Positions 20,483-29,852 of a DNA stretch of 64,000 bases are shown here, piece by piece; position 1 is the stretch's first letter, and each line of letters starts with the position of its first letter. The notes under the pieces were generated by a model that did not search any database, was not told the DNA's origin, and saw nothing but the letters and a program-made list of their open reading frames with translations. Where the stretch lies: contig JAEBUN010000011.1 of the NCBI GenBank assembly GCA_023014365.1, positions 806,001 to 870,000 on the forward strand, written 5' to 3'. The translations under genes and the position numbers were made by a program. The DNA is from Lepiota brunneoincarnata. Its lineage: Eukaryota > Basidiomycota > Agaricomycetes > Agaricales > Agaricaceae.

Positions 20483-21180
20483 TGTTATGATCTGTGCTCC
20501 TTCTGTATCCGAGGATAACTGGAGACGGCCTTCAATCACTCTACAAGGTGTCCGAGACGGTTGGCCTTATAGAGCTTAGTGGATCGCGCTCAATGAGATA
20601 ACGAGGGAAGACGCCAAGTTAAGGCAGAGAGGTAAACGACCGCTGTTAACAAGATTAAAGCTTAGGGCTTTAATCTCTACTTGTACAGGCCTTATATACC
20701 TATGAGGTGCTATATACTCGTTATAGGTTACTTGGCTGTTCTACTGGTCATGCGCAGTCCTGACCATGATGCACATCCTGGCTGATGGCATCCTAGTGTT
20801 ATTTATATTACAATGAGTCAGTACTCTTGCTACTGCTGTGCGATGTTCCATCGCTTTCCTCTGACTCATAATCTTCTTCTCCCGATTGTATCTCCATGGA
20901 GTCCTCTCCGTTCTCGCTCTCCATTCTCTCAGTGCTTCCATCCGTATCGGAGGTTGGGTCGGTTGATCCATGGTTATCTTCCTCGTCCTCGGGGTATTCC
21001 AATATATCCTCCAAGGTTATCTCCATTCCTGCTTCTCTCGCCAGGTCCTGCATGGCGGTGTAATATTCCCCTTCCTCGTCTTCGTATTCTTGTGCCCGTA
21101 ATTGGTCTGTAGTCTCCTGTACCCATCTTGTAAAGTCGAACAATAGTTCTTGTTCCTCCCGGTCTGGACTGTTCATAACA
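20483..21180 (-). mobile_element. Solo LTR, Gypsy-2 family (698 bp, young)
   Basis: It begins TGTTATGATC and ends GTTCATAACA, with the 5-bp duplication CTCTC on both sides (20478-20482, 21181-21185). It is the reverse orientation of the Gypsy-2 LTR and nearly identical to 27524-28221. It keeps many CpG sites (for example CCGAGG, GGATCGCGC) that are TpG/CpA in the Gypsy-2 LTRs, so it is probably a younger insertion. Confidence 0.95.
20808..21176 (-). CDS. LTR-encoded acidic ORF (122 aa), intact copy 1
   Basis: The frame starts at the ATG four bases inside the LTR (M-N-S-P-D-R-E-E-Q-E) and runs 122 codons without a stop. It is strongly acidic, with W-V-Q-E-T-T-D-Q-L, A-G-M-E-I-T-L-E-D-I-L and E-S-E-E-S-D-G-T segments. 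In a complete element it would be the C-terminal tail of ORF3, read through into U3. In a solo LTR it has no known function. Confidence 0.55.
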   Translation of the reverse strand: MNSPDREEQELLFDFTRWVQETTDQLRAQEYEDEEGEYYTAMQDLAREAGMEITLEDILEYPEDEEDNHGSTDPTSDTDGSTERMESENGEDSMEIQSGEEDYESEESDGTSHSSSKSTDSL

Positions 21181-21829
21181 CTCTCCACACCTGAGTTTCT
21201 CAACCCTAATGTTCTAAAGTCCACTTCCATAGTCTTCAGGTAGTAGACTAACACTAGAATTAATTAGCTTATTCTATTCTTATCAATCTTCATTTTCTAG
21301 TTCATCATTTCTGATCTCTTTTTGTTTTTATGAGGGGGCATCCTTCCCTGTGTACCCTCTGGGATACCCCCATTCAATCCCTTAGGTTTCAATATCATCA
21401 GAACCGTTCCAAGGGGACATTCTTGTCAGGGCATTAGCTAATCCCTACATTCTTTTGTCAAGATTCACTCCCGGACCTGTTATTATGACTAGGTACCATC
21501 TAGATGACATAGGTGTTGTGACTCGCCTGCTTTCTAGGGCAGAGGCGAAGAAATGGGTCTTTTGTGCAGTCATGAGTATCTTAACTAATATCTTAGTTAA
21601 CATGGTATCGGATACAATGCTCAGGTACATTCATACCAGAGTCATTCTTCCATAGCCTTGTCACCAATAAGTTAGTTAACATCACTTTTTACTTGTCTAG
21701 GTGTTCTGGTTCTGTTTCTGAGATGTCTGCCTTCACATATTTTAGATAGTATTCTAAATCTCTTGTACCCAGTGTCTGACCATGGCCATATACTGATATT
21801 ATTTGGTAACAGAGAGTTAGTTACTTTAT

Positions 21830-22077
21830 TAGCTAGTGATTTCACAAATGAAATGATTTTGTGGCACAACAGTGGGTGAGTCCAAGTCATAGAATGGAGC
21901 CTTGCCAGTAGAAATCTATGTGTTGTCAGACCCTTATATTCATGGTATGACATCACACACTTCATAGCACACACATCCAAATGCATAGATATCACTTGCG
22001 GTTGTCCTGTGAGTTTTGGAAACTTGCTGACACATCAATTCAGGAGCTTGGTAGGCTGTAATCCTGCCCTTTGGGCC
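21830..22077 (-). pseudogene. Kinase pseudogene, activation-loop to C-lobe block
   Basis: The minus strand reads I-T-A-Y-Q-A-P-E-L-M (APE motif) and T-T-A-S-D-I-Y-A-F-G-C-V-C-Y-E, then an intron, then S-T-G-K-A-P-F-Y-D-L. These align with E-A-P-E-L-L, T-P-A-S-D-I-Y-A-F-G-C-V-C-Y-E and F-T-G-K-V-P-F-F-E-L in the intact paralogue. It joins directly to 33514 once Gypsy-2 and one TSD are removed. Confidence 0.92.
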
Positions 22078-22787
22078 TGTTATGAATAGTCCAGATTGAG
22101 AGGAACAAGAACAATTATTCAACTTTACAAAATGGGTACAGGAAACCACAGACCAGTTGCAAGCACAGGAGTATGAAGATGAAGAAGGGGAATATTATAA
22201 TGCCATGCAGGACCTGGCAAGAGAAGCAGGAATGGAGATAACTCTAGAGGATATTCTGGAATACCCTGAGGACAAAGAAGATAGCCATGGATCAACCAAT
22301 CTAACCTCTGATATGGATGGAAGCACTGAGAGAGTGGAGACCAAGAATGGAGGAGAATCCATGGAGATAGAATTGGGAGAAGAGAATTATGAGTCAGAGG
22401 AAAGTGATGGAACATTGCACAGCAGTGGAATGGAGAACAAGGACACTGACTCATTGTAATATATAAATAACAGTAGGATGCCATCAGCTAGGATGCGCAT
22501 CATGGTCAAGACTGCGCAGGACAAGTAGAACAGCCCAATAACCTATAACGAGTATATAGTATCTCATAGGTATATAAGGCCTGTACAAGTAGAGATTAAA
22601 GCCTTGAGCTTTAATCTTGTTAACAGCAGTCATTAACCCTCTCTGCCTTAACTTGGCGTGTTCCCTCATTATCTCATTGAGCACAATCCACTAAGCTCTG
22701 CAAGGCCAACTGTCTCGGACACCTTGTAGAGTGATTGAAGGCTGTCTCCAGTTATCCTTGGATACAGAAGGAGCATGGATCATAACA
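22078..22787 (+). repeat. 5' LTR of Gypsy-2, with promoter and start-site hairpin
   Basis: TGTTATGAATAG...GATCATAACA. A TATATAAGG box lies at 22571. About 36 bases later AGCTTTAATCT (22607-22617) is the likely transcript start; together with the preceding AGATTAAAGC (22593-22602) it forms an inverted repeat around the start. U3 carries the LTR ORF (22082-22459), interrupted here by one TGA at codon 6. Confidence 0.93.
22082..22459 (+). pseudogene. LTR-encoded acidic ORF, copy in Gypsy-2 5' LTR
   Basis: Same frame as the intact 122-aa copies: M-N-S-P-D, then TGA (Arg in the intact copies), E-E-Q-E, then open to the stop at 22457. Substitutions against the intact copies are mostly conservative. 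Confidence 0.55.
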
Positions 22788-22789
22788 TT

Positions 22790-22800
22790 AGATTAAAGCT
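22790..22800 (+). promoter_or_regulatory. Self-priming primer-binding site of Gypsy-2
   Basis: Two bases inside the 5' LTR the sequence is AGATTAAAGCT, an exact 11-nt reverse complement of AGCTTTAATCT at 22607-22617, the predicted 5' end of the transcript. There is no TGG tRNA-type start. Eleven nucleotides is the length of the Tf1 self-primer. Confidence 0.75.
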
Positions 22801-22977
22801 TCCTTTGGACAACCTCCATTGTACACCCCATGGTATCGGTATGCCTTGTCGCTACCCTTCCACACTAGCAGATAATACACTTTATTGCTATCTGAGTGCC
22901 AACCGTATCTGGTGACATGCCTTGTTGCTGTCTGGTGATACACCCCCATAGAGCAGGCCACCATATCCTCTGCACCC

Positions 22978-24788
22978 TTGGTCAGATGTACCGAAAGCGT
23001 TGATAGGTCATCCACACCTTTAAGTGTTGATTGGGAAAATACACCTGCAAGCATTGTTTATTCACCTTCAACCCTACCTTCACCTTCAACTTCTTCCCTC
23101 TACACCCTGTCTACAAACCAAAATGACCCCCTCACCACCGACTACAAAGAATCTAACAGTTCTGACTGGTCAACAACCAACTCTGAATCCGACTTCACAC
23201 CCTCTCCACCACAGACCATAAAAAGAAAACAAAACCTATACCCCTCACTCGTTCACCCTCTGGTTCCGCACCATACCCTACACAACCCACCAAAAGAGTT
23301 CAACATTGAACAGAAGACCCAGGATACCCAGCACCCCCAGCATCAGTTCTTCAATCCCTACCCAAACAACCACCACCTGAAAGAACTGCCACCTCTACCT
23401 GCTCAAAGCTCAGGGAGCCAATTCATAGAACATCTACCCCATCCTCTGGTCCTCAACCCTCAACAAGTACAAGAACTTGCAACAACACTTTGCAACAGGA
23501 ACCCTCAAGAACATCTTCACCCCTCATATCACCACTTGGATCACTGGTACACTCACCGCCTCAATCCAGTTCCCCTGTACAATCTGAATCACCCAAAGTT
23601 AGCCCCACTACCGGGTCTATTCACACTTCCAACAAGGAATTCACAACCTCTGACATTAACAATATGGCCTCCTCCGCAAAGATCAATACACCCCCAACCT
23701 TTAATGGAGAGACCAACTACTACCACCTCTGGAAGGACACAGTACAATTATACATCAATGCAAAGCCCAGTGCCTTTTTTGATGACAAGACCAAGATACA
23801 ATTCACCCTTTCATACATGTCCACCAGCCCCACTGCAATATGGAAAGGAGCATTTTTGGAATCAAACAAGGAACTTGATGGAAGCCAGAACCTTCCAACA
23901 TGGAAGAAATTCCTGGAAGGACTTGACACATCTTTCACCCCAAACAATGTCCCTGCAGATGCAATGGACAGAATCCACCACCTCAAACAGAATGGATGAT
24001 ATATTGACAATTACATATCCCAGTTCCAGATACTTGCCTATCAGGCTGACCTTGGAGATGGAGTGGCGGTGGTCAACTATTTCAAGAATGGGCTGGATTG
24101 CCCCATCACAATCAAGACAATTAGCCTCAATCCAGGAAACAAACTCAATGACTGGTTCAAACAAGCTTGAACAGCATATCAAATATTACAAACTCAATGT
24201 GACTATATGTAAACTCAAGGAGCTCCCTCATTTCCAACAACTTCGTGCCCTCGCTCATTTAAAGGGAAAAGAAATGCTTTTACGTGCCATGTCCCACTCC
24301 CCTATCAAGCAACAGACCCTAACACAATGGATATTGACCAACTTGCCGAAGCAGTCTACAACCTCAACTTTGAGGAAGAACCAGACCTACTCACTCAGGA
24401 AGCTGATGAAGACAAGGAAACCAAAGAAGACAGACTCCACCAGTTGGTACAGGAGCGCACCCGTGAAGTCCTCAATGCAATCCTCACAGATGCCCAGAGA
24501 AGGGATCTCAAGGAGAAGAGATGCTTCAACTGCCACAAGACTGGACATTTCACCTGCAAATGCCCCACCAAGAAAACCATATATCACCAATCCAAATTAC
24601 CCCACAATTTGGATGCCAGAAACTGGTCAAATGCGATATCCAGAAGAAGACAAGCAAGTTATAGGAAAAAGAATTCCCTATACAACATACTAGAAGACGC
24701 AACCGACAAAGAAGTCAAGGACATTTATAAACACTTTGCAAATGAATCCAACCACCCAGATGCCCCTCTGGTTAAGGATTTTGCCTAA
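22978..24788 (+). pseudogene. Gypsy-2 gag with CCHC knuckle
   Basis: A Pro/Ser/His-rich N-terminal region (about 22978-23480) is followed in another frame by the gag core: M-A-S-S-A-K-I-N-T-P-P-T-F-N-G near 23664 and W-K-D-T-V-Q-L-Y-I-N. Stops occur at about 23998 and 24168. A third frame carries a charged segment with C-F-N-C-H-K-T-G-H-F-T-C-K-C near 24530, ending at 24788. The long 571-codon frame starting at 22978 is real only in its first part; beyond about 23490 it is out of frame with the gag core. Confidence 0.82.
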
Positions 24789-24949
24789 GGAGACTAGCCA
24801 CCACATCTAGCCCTCCACAAAGACCCCCTTCCTTTCATTATCCACACAATGATATTAATGCTGTAAAACTATAGGAATCATCAGCATGCGTAATACATCT
24901 ACCCTGCCAAATCCAAAAACACAAAATCACTAAGGAAGGACCTGAAAGC

Positions 24950-25234
24950 ATGGAACTACTCACCCTACTCAACTCAGGAGCAGCAGGAAATTTCATTGAC
25001 CCTGGAATGGTCAGACAACACTCATTCAAGACAATACCCCTCGATCGACCCATTGAAGTACGAAATGCTGATGGATCCATTAATGAAAATGGGACAGCCA
25101 CCCATTATACAACCCTCAACCTAACAGTTAATGGAAAGGATATGGAGGTCAAACCAAAAGTAGTCTCCCTTGGAAGCCCAAGACTCATCCTTGGATTCCC
25201 TTGGCTCACGGAACACAACCCAGACATTGACTAG
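24950..25234 (+). pseudogene. Gypsy-2 aspartic protease, catalytic Asp lost
   Basis: The motif reads L-L-N-S-G-A-A-G-N-F-I-D, with Asn (AAC) where the catalytic Asp (GAC) belongs, a G-to-A change. The flap and L-I-L-G-F-P-W-L motif are present. It would be inactive. Confidence 0.85.
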
Positions 25235-25303
25235 GACACCAAACAATTACACTGGAGAAATGAACATTGGGACAACACTATCTACAGAGAACTCATCCAA
25301 TCT

Positions 25304-26900
25304 ATGGAACCTGATTGGATCTACAACAACCAACTCAACCACATCTCTACCCTCGAGCCTACAAGCTTTGAAGAAATTAACTTCAAAGCCTCAGCATCGC
25401 AATTCCTTGCCATACAACATGGGGAAAAGAAGAACAACAACCCAAGAAAAGTTGTACCTGCAGAATTCCATGAATACCTCCCAGTATTCAGCAAGAAACA
25501 AGCCAAACAATTCCCCCCACAATGACTATGGGATCACAAGATTGAACTCAAGGAATCATTCAAACCAATTGCCATGAAACCCTACTGACTCTCCCTTAAT
25601 GAAGAAAAGGAACTCAACACATTTCTTGAAGAAAATCTTCAGAAAGGATACATTTGACCATCCAAATCACCAATGGCCTCACCTTTCTTCTTTGTAGAAA
25701 AGAAAGATGGAAAGCTATGCCCCTGTCAAGACTACAGATACCTCAACAAACACACCATCAAGAATGCATACAACCTTCCCCTCATCTCACACATTCTTGA
25801 CAAACTCCAAGGATCATGATATTTTACCAAACTCAACGTATGAGCAGGATACAACAACATCTGTATATGCAAAGGAGATGAATGGAAAGGAGCCTTCAGA
25901 ACACCCCAAGGATTATTTGAACCTACGGTCATGTTTTTTGGAATGTGCAACTCCCCAGCAACCTTCCAAACCATGATGGACTCACTATTCCGAAAACTCA
26001 TCAATAATGGAGGAGTAATTGTTTACATGGACGACATCCTCATTCATGCAAAAACAAAACAAAAACTCCAATGTCTTACAAGAGAAGTACTCAAGATACT
26101 TAAAGACAACAATTTATACCTCAAAACCAAGAAATGTGAATTCAAACACCAACAACTCAAATACCTAGGAATTATCATCACTCCAGACTCAGTCTCAATG
26201 GACCCAGCAAAGCTCAAAGGCATTGCTGAATGGCCAACACCAACTACCCTACACAATGTATGCAAATTCATAGGATTTTGCAACTTCTACTGGAAGTTTG
26301 TACATTAATATGCCACATGGGCCAAACCCCTCAATGCCTTAATGTCCAAAACCAAGAAATTCGAATGGACAGTAGAATGCCAAATGCCTCCGATACCCTC
26401 AAGAGGAAATTTCAAAGTGAACTGGTACTAATGGTACCAGACTGAGACAAACCCTTCAAAATTGAATGCGACACATCACTATTTGCATCAGGAGCAGTCC
26501 TCCTTCAATGCGATAATAATGGAGTTAAACACCCAGTTGCATACTTCTCAAAAGGATTCTCACCAGCCAAATGCAACTATCATTGCTCCAAACAAGAACT
26601 CTTCACCATAATCCAAGCACTCAAGGAATGGCACCACCACATAGAAGGATCATCTCACAAGACCATTGTATGGTCAGATCACAATAACCTTTGCTGCTGG
26701 AGAAAACCCGAGGATCTCAGTAGAAGACAAGCTTGATGGATCGCCTACATGCAATGAGTGACATTGAAATCCGGCACATCCCTGGAAAGAAAAATGGACC
26801 AGCAGATGCTCTCTTGAGACGACCCAACCATGAACCCAAGATAAAGGACAACAAACAGATTGTTGCCCTACCTGATAAATTCTTCACCCCAGAATGATCA
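25304..26900 (+). pseudogene. Gypsy-2 reverse transcriptase and RNase H
   Basis: Readable: [14 protein letters not shown] near 25675, [23 protein letters not shown] near 25930, active site V-Y-M-D-D-I-L-I near 26020, Y-L-G-I-I-I, then RNase H E-C-D-T-S-L-F-A-S-G-A near 26465 and W-S-D-H-N-N-L near 26670. TGA codons replace Arg in K-P-Y-[R], G-Y-I-[R]-P-S, Q-G-S-[R]-Y-F-T and N-V-[R]-A-G-Y. Confidence 0.88.
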
Positions 26901-27184
26901 CAGCACATTCATATTATTGATGAAACTACCAAGCATGAAATAAAGGAGCTATGGAAGAAGAAGAAACAAACCGACATCGCCCAAGAAGATGACTAAGGAC
27001 ACCCACATGTTCATGGAAAGCTATTTATACCTCAAGATCTACATCTCAGATGCTGCCTACTGCAAAGAGTACATGATTCACTGACCGCAGGACACCCTGG
27101 AATCACAGAAACCACCAGAAAACTCCAGGAGTACACCTATTGGCCTGGGATGTGATCATTTGTCAAGAACTACATCCAAGGATG

Positions 27185-27511
27185 TGTAAGGGGACTGGCA
27201 TCATGCTCCCCCTTACGCAAGGCACGTCTAGGGACCTGTGGTTGGATGTCTGGGCTCAGCCTTCCTAGCTGATGCCTGATGCCCAAGCCCAGTCTCAGCC
27301 TTCTGCCACCCCCATCCCCAAGCCCAATCTGCAGGTGACTTCTTACTATTAGTTGTTTGTCTATTGTTTGCATGCATTATTACTGGTAGCTATCATAGTG
27401 TTTGGTTACCCAGTCTATGCACAGACTGCTATGTATATATATAGCATGGGTGGCAATTGTAATCACCACCTGAATATCAACTTGGTTCTGGTGCCATTAC
27501 TTCCCCTAACA
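27185..27511 (+). mobile_element. Solo LTR family D, copy 1 (327 bp)
   Basis: TGTAAGGGGACTGG...TTCCCCTAACA, flanked by the duplication GGATG (27180-27184, 27512-27516). It interrupts the integrase zinc domain of Gypsy-2. Confidence 0.94.
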
Positions 27512-27523
27512 GGATGTGGTGCT

Positions 27524-28221
27524 TGTTATGATCTGTGCTCCTTCTGTATCCGAGGATAACTGGAGACGGCCTTCAATCACTCTACAAGGTGTCCGAGACG
27601 GTTGGCCTTATAGAGCTTAGTGGATCGCGCTCAATGAGATAACGAGGGAAGACGCCAAGTTAAGGCAGAGAGGTAAACGACCGCTGTTAACAAGATTAAA
27701 GCTTAGGGCTTTAATCTCTACTTGTACAGGCCTTATATACCTATGAGGTGCTATATACTCGTTATAGGTTACTTGGCTGTTCTACTGGTCGTGCGCAGTC
27801 CTGATCATGATGCACATCCTGGCTGATGGCATCCTAGTGTTATTTATATTACAATGAGTCAGTACTCTTGCTACTGCTGTGCGATGTTCCATCGCTTTCC
27901 TCTGACTCATAATCTTCTTCTCCCGATTGTATCTCCATGGAATCCTCTCCGTTCTCGCTCTCCATTCTCTCAGTGCTTCCATCCGTATCGGAGGTTGGGT
28001 CGGTTGATCCATGGTTATCTTCCTCGTCCTCGGGGTATTCCAATATATCCTCCAAGGTTATCTCCATTCCTGCTTCTCTCGCCAGGTCCTGCATGGCAGT
28101 GTAATATTCCCCTTCCTCGTCTTCGTATTCTTGTGCCCGTAATTGGTCTGTAGTCTCCTGTACCCATCTTGTAAAGTCGAACAGTAGTTCTTGTTCCTCC
28201 CGGTCTGGACTGTTCATAACA
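27524..28221 (-). mobile_element. Solo LTR, Gypsy-2 family (698 bp), copy 2
   Basis: Nearly identical to 20483-21180, opposite in orientation to the host element, with the duplication GTGCT on both sides (27519-27523, 28222-28226). It landed 12 bp from the family D LTR, in the same integrase codon neighbourhood. Confidence 0.95.
27849..28217 (-). CDS. LTR-encoded acidic ORF (122 aa), intact copy 2
   Basis: Open from the ATG four bases inside the LTR to the stop after T-D-S-L. It is almost identical to the copy at 20808-21176. As there, it would be the tail of ORF3 in a complete element. Confidence 0.55.
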   Translation of the reverse strand: MNSPDREEQELLFDFTRWVQETTDQLRAQEYEDEEGEYYTAMQDLAREAGMEITLEDILEYPEDEEDNHGSTDPTSDTDGSTERMESENGEDSMEIQSGEEDYESEESDGTSHSSSKSTDSL

Positions 28222-28346
28222 GTGCTTGCCAACAATACAAGATCAATCACCACCCCCTGAAGCCACTGCTTCAACCTATCCCTGGACCCTGTTCTACCCA
28301 TCCATTCTCAAATATCTTGATGGATCTCATCACAGACCTACCCCTA

Positions 28347-29852
28347 TGTTGGAATTGAGGATTCCGGCAAACTGACGGAATGCCGATGTGGAGGTCACCT
28401 GATCGCCTTGTAACAGCCACGTTGTAGAAGGGATATACACACGTAGTGTACTAGCTGGTAACTTGTCTGTTTACTCCTCACCCCGTCGTTGTCTCCCTCT
28501 TGTGAATACACTTCATTGTCGTATCACACCCTCTTGAGAAGATTTCAATATAAATGGATGACCCCTGTCCCTCCCTTGCCACCGCTGTTGCTGTCGTCGC
28601 TGCCACACTACTCCAACTGCCGTCGCTCGCTGTCTCCACCATTTTCTCATGCCTGTCATTGTCGTTGTCGCCGTCGTCGTTCTGCCATTTACTATCATCA
28701 TCGTACATTATAGCCGTAACCTGCTGCTGTCGCCACCGTTACCCATAATTACTGTTACCCTGCCATCGAAACCCACTGCCATCACTCTCTACCCACCACC
28801 ATCGCCATTCTACTTCACCTCATGTCTGACACTGCATTCAAGAAGCTCAGTGACACAAATTATCATGAATGGAAGCTATATATGATCGTGCTGCTCACCC
28901 AGAAGAGCCTTTTCAGCTACGTTGATGGCACTAAGGTACATCCTGGGGGGAATGAAACTCTCAAGAGGGTGAGAGATTTTCGTGCTGGCCAGTCCAAAGC
29001 CCGCGCCGAGATTATCCTTTGAGTATCACCACACCTTCTCCCTCTCTGCTCTGATACTGACCCTGTCAATGTTTGGAATATGCTTGCCACCATTTACACG
29101 TGCCAAGGTCGCTCAACCACTCTCTCTCTTCACCGCCAATTCCACAAACTCCAACTTGGATGTGCCAAAACAAAGTCCACTTACATCGCTCGTGCTCAAC
29201 ACCTTGTTTTCTTGCTCAGGGAAGCAGGTGTCAGTATCCCTGATGATGATGTCATCCTTGCCCTCACTGCTGGACTTCCTTGCTCCTATGACCCCTTCAT
29301 TGTCTCACTTGACAACATCCCCACTGATGAGTTCAACTTACATGGAGTTATCCGCCGCCTTGTAAACGAGTATACCTACCAAAGCAACATCCCTCACTTC
29401 GATCGCTCACACTCTAACCCCACACTCAAGACCTCTGACGAAGCGCTCGTCGTAACTACCCCTCTAAATCATTGTCCAATCTCTGAGGTCACCTGTTACA
29501 ACTGCAATAACAAGGGGCATTATCAATCCAATTGCCCACACCCTCGCATTACCCCTACTCATGCCCCTGCACCCATTGTTGCTCAAGCTATCCTTGATGA
29601 CTTCGAGGATGAAGCTTTCTAGCCGACATTCCTTAGTTTGTGGGAGAGTGTTGGAATTGAGGATTCCAGCAAACTGACAGAATGCCGATGTGGAGGTCAC
29701 CTGATCGCCTTGTGATGGCCACATTGTAGAAGGGATATACACACGTAGCGTACTAGCTGGTAACTTGTCTGTTTACTCCTCACCCCGTCGTTGTCTCCCT
29801 CTTGTGAATACACTTCGTTGTCGTATCACACCCTCTTCAGAAGATTTCAATA
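28347..29852 (+). mobile_element. Gag-only Copia-type LTR element (TR-GAG-like), 1.5 kb
   Basis: Two direct 204-bp LTRs (28347-28550, 29649-29852; TGTTGGAATTG...TTTCAATA) enclose 1.1 kb. Flanks are CCCTA (28342-28346) and CCCCA (29853-29857), a 5-bp duplication with one C/T difference; removing one copy restores the integrase frame D-L-P-P-D-R-P. A GTGGGAGAG polypurine tract precedes the 3' LTR. Only gag is encoded; there is no protease, integrase or RT. LTR and interior keep CpG sites, unlike the host element. Confidence 0.93.
28822..29622 (+). pseudogene. Copia-type gag of the TR-GAG-like element
   Basis: M-S-D-T-A-F-K-K-L-S-D-T-N-Y-H-E-W starts the frame, the typical UBN2/Copia gag N-terminus (L-x-x-x-N-Y-x-x-W). 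A single TGA at about 29020 follows A-R-A-E-I-I-L. The same frame then continues through V-W-N-M-L-A-T-I-Y, L-R-E-A-G-V-S-I-P-D-D and L-T-A-G-L-P to the knuckle C-Y-N-C-N-N-K-G-H-Y-Q-S-N-C near 29495 and an acidic end (L-D-D-F-E-D-E-A-F) at 29622. Gag would let an autonomous relative package and mobilise this RNA. Confidence 0.85.

Larger units (their letters stand above)
19081..21829. mobile_element. Unresolved insertion splitting the kinase C-lobe
   Basis: The kinase frame stops near 21830-21840 and resumes near 19075; the homologous paralogue has only a few codons there. The 2.7-kb insert holds a tandem repeat, a Tc1-derived MITE and a solo LTR, each inserted or grown later. At 21598-21622 it has TTAACA followed by TGGTATCGGATAC, like the end of an LTR plus a tRNA-type primer site, so it may be a truncated Copia-type element on the plus strand. 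I found no matching second LTR, coding domain or clear TSD. Confidence 0.4.

Noticed and set aside
22978..24693. A single 571-aa plus-strand protein
   Set aside because: Only the first part is in the gag frame; beyond about 23490 the Ty3-gag core and the CCHC knuckle are read in other frames, so the long frame is partly chance.
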